In this document: positions 31,865 through 35,929 of the stretch, piece after piece
Position numbering within the stretch: position 1 is the first letter of the stretch
How the letters are laid out: each line of letters starts with the position of its first letter
Source of the DNA: an uncultured Pelagibacteraceae bacterium
GTDB lineage: Bacteria; Pseudomonadota; Alphaproteobacteria; Pelagibacterales; Pelagibacteraceae
Assembly: GCA_902590125.1 (NCBI GenBank)
Contig: CACIVL010000004.1
Coordinates: 1 to 35,929, forward strand
Direction: 5' to 3'
DNA length: 35,929 nucleotides
Notes under the pieces: model-generated
The model's input: the letters and a program-made list of their open reading frames with translations, nothing else
Database searches by the model: none
What the model was told of the DNA's origin: nothing
Made by a program: the position numbers and the translations under genes

Positions 31865-32563
31865 TCAAGCTCCTTTCCTTGTGTCGTCTAAAGCCGCACT
31901 GTAAATTATCATTCCAAAAATAATTTTGTTCAGTATATCGGCTAGATTATAAATTATGTTTAAACTGTTGATATTTGCTCCACCAGCCAAGTGTTCAATA
32001 AAGTATCCAATGTGATAAATTGAAAAACCTATCGTTATAATCAATCTATTGGCAAAAAACGCCATCTGAACGCTCTCATTATTGCATGATGCGTTATTTC
32101 TTCCTGCATCACCCATATAAAGCTCGCCAATAATATAAAGCCAACCAACAATACCCACCAGGAACCCAAGTGTAACACTCATATATCCATAAGCTCCTAG
32201 AAGCTGCGCTATGACCCAAACTAGTGTACCAACAAGCAATCGCCAGAACATTCCCCTCTTAACATCGGTAACTGACTTAAGCATCACATAAAAAGTTAAA
32301 ATTGTAAGTGGAAAAGTCAATATCCAGTCAATATACCTTAAAGCTGTAGGTGCTTGACCGTTCAATACCCATAAATTTTTTGCGTAGAAGTAATGTATAG
32401 AAGACATTAGCGCTATAACGCCAACAAGATTCATTGCCGTACCCCATCTGTTCGATAGACGACCTCTTTCTAAGAAGAAAAATATAGCCGCTCCTATCAT
32501 TGCGACTGAAATTAACCAGAATGATCCTCCAACAACATCTTGTGGAAGCAATAACTTGTTCAT
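31865..32563 (-). CDS. Divergent proteorhodopsin-like microbial rhodopsin (D-T-T type)
   Basis: 232 residues, seven helices, no N-terminal signal peptide. The retinal lysine is Lys213 (LADILNKIIFG) with counterion Asp209. Asp79 in RYIDW is the primary acceptor, with His57 beside it as in proteorhodopsins. In helix C the sequence is RYIDWILTFPLTILTF, so the key triad is Asp79-Thr83-Thr90: the proton donor Glu (E108 in green PR) is Thr. The spectral-tuning position (105 in PR) is Thr87, not Leu or Gln. In helix F, the pocket Trp and Pro of PR (GWAIYPVGY) are Phe180 and His184 (GFSIYHIGY). I checked these codons in the raw DNA. A slow photocycle and a sensory or regulatory role, or altered pumping, follow as inference. 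An SD, GAGGGG, precedes it and it heads a ten-gene transcript. Confidence 0.92.
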   Translation of the reverse strand: MNKLLLPQDVVGGSFWLISVAMIGAAIFFFLERGRLSNRWGTAMNLVGVIALMSSIHYFYAKNLWVLNGQAPTALRYIDWILTFPLTILTFYVMLKSVTDVKRGMFWRLLVGTLVWVIAQLLGAYGYMSVTLGFLVGIVGWLYIIGELYMGDAGRNNASCNNESVQMAFFANRLIITIGFSIYHIGYFIEHLAGGANINSLNIIYNLADILNKIIFGMIIYSAALDDTRKGA

Positions 32564-32664
32564 TTGCCCCTCAATTAATAAATTTACCTATTTAATTTCT
32601 TATTTTCACATAAATCAAAGGAAAAAACTTTTCTTTTTTATATATATATATTTTAGAAGTAGAT

Positions 32665-32706
32665 TTTTCTTTAAAAAATTTTTTATTTTCTTGAATTTAA
32701 AGAAAA
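32665..32706. repeat. AT-only-rich inverted repeat upstream of the rhodopsin gene
   Basis: TTTTCTTTAAA and TTTAAAGAAAA form 11-base inverted arms around 20 bases. The arms contain one G/C each, so a chance occurrence in this composition cannot be ruled out. It lies about 100 bases upstream of the rhodopsin start. Confidence 0.3.
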
Positions 32707-32782
32707 TTCAATCTGAGGTATATAAATTAAAATTCAATTCAAAGTAGAAATATTTTAAATAATTTTTTTGTTAAGTTGATGA

Positions 32783-32795
32783 ATGAACTGTTCAT
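32783..32795. promoter_or_regulatory. Short dyad ATGAAC-T-GTTCAT upstream of the ParA-like gene
   Basis: A perfect 6-1-6 palindrome about 50 bases before the start codon, followed at 32806-32820 by a second dyad, TTCTA-TTTTG-TAGAA. They flank the probable promoter and could be operator sites, perhaps for the ParA-like protein itself or a regulator of the divergent rhodopsin operon. Confidence 0.35.
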
Positions 32796-32845
32796 AATTT
32801 AAAAATTCTATTTTGTAGAATGCTTATAATCTATATTATGTTTTA

Positions 32846-33487
32846 ATGCTTTCCAAGGTCATAACTATTTCACAACAAAAAGGCGGTAGCGGAAAAACAA
32901 CACTAGCTGTGCATTTGGCTCTTGCTTTTATAAAATATCATAATTTAAAAGTTGCTGTTATCGATACTGATCCACAAGGAAGTTTAGGAAAATGGTTTAT
33001 GATAAGAACAGAAAAAAAAATACCAAACGATAATTTAACTTTTAAAACCGCTAGTTTATGGGGGGCTCAGTACGAGTCAAAAACATTAAAAAAAGACCAT
33101 GATATCGTAATTATAGATACTCCTCCAAAAATAGAATCTGATGCTAGACCTTCAATTGAATCTGCTGATTTGGTTTTAATTCCTATAGCCGCATCTCATG
33201 TTGATTTTTGGGCAACCGGTGCGATTGTCGAGATTGCAAAAAAAGCAAACAAAAAAATTTTAATACAGATTAACAGATCTAGCCAGAGATCAAAACTTAT
33301 AACTAAAACAAATGAATTTATTAAAAGTTTAGATCTTTCAGCAACTAAAACAATTATTGGAAATCGTCAAATTTTTGCTGCATCTATGGGTGAAGGCAAA
33401 ACAGCTGTTGAAAAACAAAAAAAAAGTAATGCTGTTGAAGAAATAAAAAATCTATCAGAACAAATTCTATCAGAAATAAAACAATAA
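32846..33487 (+). CDS. Orphan ParA/MinD-family ATPase
   Basis: 213 residues. The deviant Walker A is QQKGGSGKTTLAVHLA, switch I/II regions include VIDTDPQGSLGKWF and IVIIDTPPKIESDARPSIESADLVLIPI. There is no N-terminal DNA-binding domain and no ParB gene next to it, which marks it as an orphan ParA of the kind that positions protein cargos or plasmids (McdA-, PpfA- or ParC-like). It is followed 2 bases later by a thioesterase gene, so its cargo cannot be guessed from an obvious partner. Confidence 0.9.
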   Translation: MLSKVITISQQKGGSGKTTLAVHLALAFIKYHNLKVAVIDTDPQGSLGKWFMIRTEKKIPNDNLTFKTASLWGAQYESKTLKKDHDIVIIDTPPKIESDARPSIESADLVLIPIAASHVDFWATGAIVEIAKKANKKILIQINRSSQRSKLITKTNEFIKSLDLSATKTIIGNRQIFAASMGEGKTAVEKQKKSNAVEEIKNLSEQILSEIKQ

Positions 33488-33489
33488 AA

Positions 33490-33951
33490 GTGCTTCTTAC
33501 AACTAAAAAAATAATTAAAGAATGGACTGATTATAATGGTCATATGAATTTATCTTACTACATTTTGCTTTTTGATATGGGTGCAGAAGTTATTTTATCA
33601 CAATTTAAGATGGGAGAACATTCAGCAAAAACTACAAAAAAAAGCACAATGGTAGTTGAAACCCACACAAACTATAAACAAGAAGTTAAAGAAAACGATG
33701 AAGTAGACATTTTTATATCTTATTTTGACCATGACAAAAAAAGATTACATTATAAATTAGAAATGTATGACAAAGCCAAAAACAAACTTTCGGCCACAAC
33801 TGAAGTTTTATCACTTTATATTGATTTAAATATTAGAAAAGTAGCTGAATTTGAATCTGAAAAAATAAAAATTATGTATGATTTTATTTCACAAAATAAA
33901 AAAAATTTTAATACGGACGATTTAAAGTTTTTAAGTAAGATTAAAAAATAA
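33490..33951 (+). CDS. Hotdog-fold acyl-CoA thioesterase
   Basis: 153 residues with a GTG start 2 bases after the ParA-like stop. WTDYNGHMNLSYYILLFD is the 4HBT-type active-site segment (Asp in DYNGHMN), and VVETHTNYKQEVKENDEVDIFISYFDHDKKRLHYKLEM gives the hotdog strands. Thioesterases of this kind occur with carnitine degradation genes as betainyl-CoA thioesterases, and a BKACE gene lies at the other end of this window. The distance makes the link only suggestive. Confidence 0.83.
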   Translation: MLLTTKKIIKEWTDYNGHMNLSYYILLFDMGAEVILSQFKMGEHSAKTTKKSTMVVETHTNYKQEVKENDEVDIFISYFDHDKKRLHYKLEMYDKAKNKLSATTEVLSLYIDLNIRKVAEFESEKIKIMYDFISQNKKNFNTDDLKFLSKIKK

Positions 33952-33963
33952 ATTTAATACATT

Positions 33964-35067
33964 TTACAATACGTAAGGTTCGGGCCTTGCATTGCTTTTT
34001 AAAACTCTTTCAACAGCAAAATCACTAATATCAATTGTTTGATAAACTCCTGTAGTTATCAATTCCATTAAGGCCCTACCAATTCCAGGTGCTTGCATTA
34101 AACCTCTGCCAGTAAAGCCTGAAGCTAAATAAACATTTTCATATTTAGGATGTTTTCCAACTACTGCATTATTATCTAATTTATTGCAGTCGTAATAACC
34201 AGCCCATCCACCAGTTAACTTTAATTCTTCAAATGCAGGTATTCTTTTTGCTAGTGCAGGCCAAACTAATTCTTCGAAATCATCCCATCCAGGTTCTAGA
34301 TCGGCAGCATCAAAAACTGAATTGGGTGATCCAGCCAAATATTCTTTTCCTTCTGGTCTCCAATAAACACCTGTCGTTAAATCACCAGTTAAAGGCATTT
34401 CAGGAATATGCTTAGGGCACTTAACCCTAAAAACTGTATGTTTTTGAGGAACAACTGGAATATCGTCTAATAATTTTTTAGTCCAACAGCCTGCAGCAGA
34501 AATAATAATTTTTGCTTTAATTTCAGAAATACTCTTTACTTCACCTTTTATAAATTCAGCTCCCAATTCGGTTGCTTTACTTTTGAGCGCGCTATGAAAC
34601 ATGAATGGATCAATCCAACCTTCGCTTTTATTATCTGTATAAGTTGCGGTTTCAATACCTTCATTATTTATATATGGAAATATTTTTGTTAGCTCAGAAC
34701 CTTTAATATTTTTTGTTCCTGCATCGCATGCCTTATGATTTTCTAAAGCACGGTACTGTTCCTCTGCATCTTCCGGTCCAAACATAAGCAAATAACCATT
34801 TGGAACCATACTGGCTGTAGGATTAGGGTTTTTTGCAGTTTTCAATAATTCTGGTATTTGAAAAATAAATTCTCTTGCAAATTTTCCTAACAAAATATTT
34901 TCTTTTTGAAAAAACTGTCTTCTAAAACCACCTAACGATAAAGGAAAAGAAGCATTTTTGTAAGTAGGGTCTCTTTCAATAACTTTAACTTTTCTTCCTT
35001 CTTTAGATAAAAAATACGCAGTAGAAGCACCGATTATTCCGCCACCTATTATAACAACATCATCCAT
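33964..35067 (-). CDS. FAD-dependent amine oxidoreductase (DAO family; sarcosine oxidase/FOXRED1-like)
   Basis: About 367 residues from the ATG at 35067. The ORF track start at 35121 adds 18 residues before the Rossmann motif and overlaps the neighbouring gene, so I reject it. MDDVVIIGGGIIGASTAYFLSKEG and KVIERD bind FAD; the C-terminal VYLASGFTGRGLMQAPGIGRALMELI is the DAO hallmark, and GGFRRQFFQKENILLGKFA resembles the FOXRED1/sarcosine oxidase beta branch. Members oxidise sarcosine, dimethylglycine or other N-methyl amines. This would connect to methylated amines made from carnitine, betaine or formamide breakdown, but the substrate is not shown by sequence. Converges on the thioesterase gene. 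Confidence 0.88.
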   Translation of the reverse strand: MDDVVIIGGGIIGASTAYFLSKEGRKVKVIERDPTYKNASFPLSLGGFRRQFFQKENILLGKFAREFIFQIPELLKTAKNPNPTASMVPNGYLLMFGPEDAEEQYRALENHKACDAGTKNIKGSELTKIFPYINNEGIETATYTDNKSEGWIDPFMFHSALKSKATELGAEFIKGEVKSISEIKAKIIISAAGCWTKKLLDDIPVVPQKHTVFRVKCPKHIPEMPLTGDLTTGVYWRPEGKEYLAGSPNSVFDAADLEPGWDDFEELVWPALAKRIPAFEELKLTGGWAGYYDCNKLDNNAVVGKHPKYENVYLASGFTGRGLMQAPGIGRALMELITTGVYQTIDISDFAVERVLKSNARPEPYVL

Positions 35068-35069
35068 AA

Positions 35070-35537
35070 TTAATTTAAAATAAACAAGCTTAAATTCAGA
35101 ATTAGGGCATAACAGCACCAAAGTAAATAAGGAATCATTAAATAAAAACTTAACTGGCTTACTTTTTTATATTTAAATATCAAAAAAATAATAAATAAAA
35201 TCAATACAATTAAATTTATTAGAGAGAGAAAAATATTATGAAAAACAAAAAAAACTATACTCCAAGTTGTATTGAACAATAAATGAATTAAATAATAATA
35301 AACTAAATTTATATCTTTTCTATTTTTATGCCATGCAGACCAAATAGCTATAGTCATAAATAAATATAAAGTTGTCCAAACTGGAGCAAATACCCAATCG
35401 GGTGGGTTCAAACCTGATTTAACTAATGAAGAATACCATGGTTCTTTTGACGAGTAAGTTGCAATACCACCAATAAAAGATGCTGAATAGGTTACTATTG
35501 CTAAAATAAGAAAAGATATTAATTTATTATTAAGCAT
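35070..35537 (-). CDS. TspO/MBR-family membrane protein
   Basis: 155 residues from the ATG at 35537 (the ORF track begins at an upstream TTG). Five hydrophobic helices. FIGGIATYSSKEPWYSSLVKSGLNPPDWVFAPVWTTLYLFMTIAIWSAW is the diagnostic TspO region (PPxWxFxPVWxxLY). The usual W-x-P-x-F motif is replaced by WYSSLVKSGLNPPDWVF. TspO binds porphyrins and cholesterol-like molecules and in Rhodobacter modulates photosynthesis gene expression in response to oxygen. It ends 2 bases before the FAD enzyme start, so they probably share a transcript. Confidence 0.87.
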   Translation of the reverse strand: MLNNKLISFLILAIVTYSASFIGGIATYSSKEPWYSSLVKSGLNPPDWVFAPVWTTLYLFMTIAIWSAWHKNRKDINLVYYYLIHLLFNTTWSIVFFVFHNIFLSLINLIVLILFIIFLIFKYKKVSQLSFYLMIPYLLWCCYALILNLSLFILN

Positions 35538-35602
35538 ATTAACAATATACAACAATTAATTAAAGAAAAATAAAGAAATCAATCTCTTTAAAATAATAAA
35601 TA

Positions 35603-35929
35603 TTAATTTTCTTTACTTAAAAGTGATTGAAATAAAATTGAAAAAATAATGATAGATCCACCAACAAGTACACTTGTTGGAGGTACTTCATTTATAAATA
35701 GCCAAGCCCATAAAGGGCCAAATACTGCTTCACTTAACATTAAAACACCAACTACAGCAGAAGGTGTAGTTTGCGATCCAATGGTAATTAAAATAAATCC
35801 AAATCCAATTTGGAAAAAACCAGCCATTGAAGCTAAGAAAAGATCATAGAAAGAAATTGATAATTTGCCTGCAACAATAAGGCCAATAATTGCTGCAAAA
35901 ACACCAGCTACAAATTGAGCAGGAATCAT
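35603..35929 (-). CDS. EamA/DMT-family transporter (C-terminal part; start outside window)
   Basis: 108 residues at the right edge with four hydrophobic segments. FGFILITIGSQTTPSAVVGVLMLSEAVFGPLWAWLFINEVPP is the typical end of the second EamA repeat (conserved 'E.v..p.wa...l.E.p' pattern). The first residue in the window is not a start; the ORF continues off the edge. A drug/metabolite exporter of unknown substrate. Confidence 0.82.
   Translation of the reverse strand: MIPAQFVAGVFAAIIGLIVAGKLSISFYDLFLASMAGFFQIGFGFILITIGSQTTPSAVVGVLMLSEAVFGPLWAWLFINEVPPTSVLVGGSIIIFSILFQSLLSKEN

Larger units (their letters stand above)
32564..32845. promoter_or_regulatory. Divergent intergenic region between the rhodopsin operon and the ParA-like gene
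   Basis: 282 bases of extremely AT-rich DNA including an alternating TATATATATA stretch near 32640. It must hold promoters for both directions. Three dyads are visible and listed separately. A TATAAT at 32825-32830 sits 16 bases before the ParA-like start and may be its -10 element, giving an almost leaderless transcript. No coding potential is convincing here. Confidence 0.5.

Noticed and set aside
32637-32655. Alternating TA tract as a possible repeat element or origin
   Set aside because: Short, single, and expected in a gap of this composition; no DnaA-box cluster seen.
32556-32747. 63-residue plus-strand ORF in the rhodopsin upstream gap
   Set aside because: Phe/Lys-only composition expected from AT-rich noncoding DNA, without RBS.
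35068-35121. Upstream start of the FAD oxidoreductase in the ORF track
   Set aside because: It adds 18 residues ahead of the FAD-binding motif and overlaps the TspO gene; the ATG at 35067 directly precedes the Rossmann strand.

Overview
The window is very AT-rich (lysine, asparagine and isoleucine codons dominate), tightly packed and mostly without gaps. It carries a proteorhodopsin-family gene, an osmolyte-type ABC transporter, gamma-butyrobetaine hydroxylase and many catabolic genes. This is the style of a streamlined marine alphaproteobacterium. SAR11/Pelagibacterales is my first guess and an AEGEAN-169/HIMB59-like lineage my second; this rests on composition and gene content, not on a phylogeny. 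I see no rRNA, tRNA, CRISPR array, insertion sequence or phage gene.

Region 1 (1-6.7 kb), quaternary amines. A gamma-butyrobetaine hydroxylase runs off the left edge on the minus strand; the ORF track misses it. It is divergent from a ProX-ProW-ProV type ABC importer with a hairpin after the binding-protein gene. An SDR dehydrogenase overlaps the end of proV. A convergent BKACE-family beta-keto acid cleavage enzyme and a divergent class II aldolase follow. The set suits uptake and breakdown of carnitine-like compounds. Two small secreted proteins of unknown function fill 6.7-7.5 kb.

Region 2 (7.7-21.3 kb, plus strand), a transporter-carboxylase operon. A CUT2/RbsB-type binding protein, a double ATPase, a 173-residue repeat protein, two unusual permeases, PxpA, a biotin carboxylase fused to a PxpB/KipI-like domain, a PxpC/KipA-like subunit, a minimal BCCP, a 69-residue protein, a GST-like protein and a Gfo/Idh/MocA oxidoreductase lie head to tail. 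Together the carboxylase genes form a split urea-carboxylase-like enzyme plus PxpA, probably for an amide or lactam. The most surprising feature is that unrelated proteins of this operon share short peptide modules. An 'IK-[VI][VI]-DF-x-K' tail ends the ATPase, the 173-residue protein and the PxpC subunit. A 'Y[STN]xxDxxxFxK[IL]' module occurs four times in the 173-residue protein and twice in the linker of the biotin carboxylase fusion. This looks like a docking or scaffold system joining importer and carboxylase.

Region 3 (32.6 down to 21.3 kb, minus strand), a rhodopsin-headed catabolic operon. Ten closely spaced genes encode a divergent microbial rhodopsin (helix-C motif D-T-T instead of D-T-E, and an altered helix F), a flotillin, a small unknown protein, an alpha/beta hydrolase, the small and large subunits of an N,N-dimethylformamidase-like amidohydrolase, another small unknown protein, a sodium:solute symporter, an iron-type alcohol dehydrogenase and an AttM/BlcC-like lactonase. 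It reads as import and hydrolysis of a small N-acyl or N-formyl amide or lactone-type compound, headed by a light-responsive membrane protein.

Region 4 (32.8-35.9 kb). A ParA-like ATPase and a hotdog thioesterase on plus, then a FAD-dependent amine oxidoreductase, a TspO-family membrane protein and the C-terminal part of an EamA transporter on minus.
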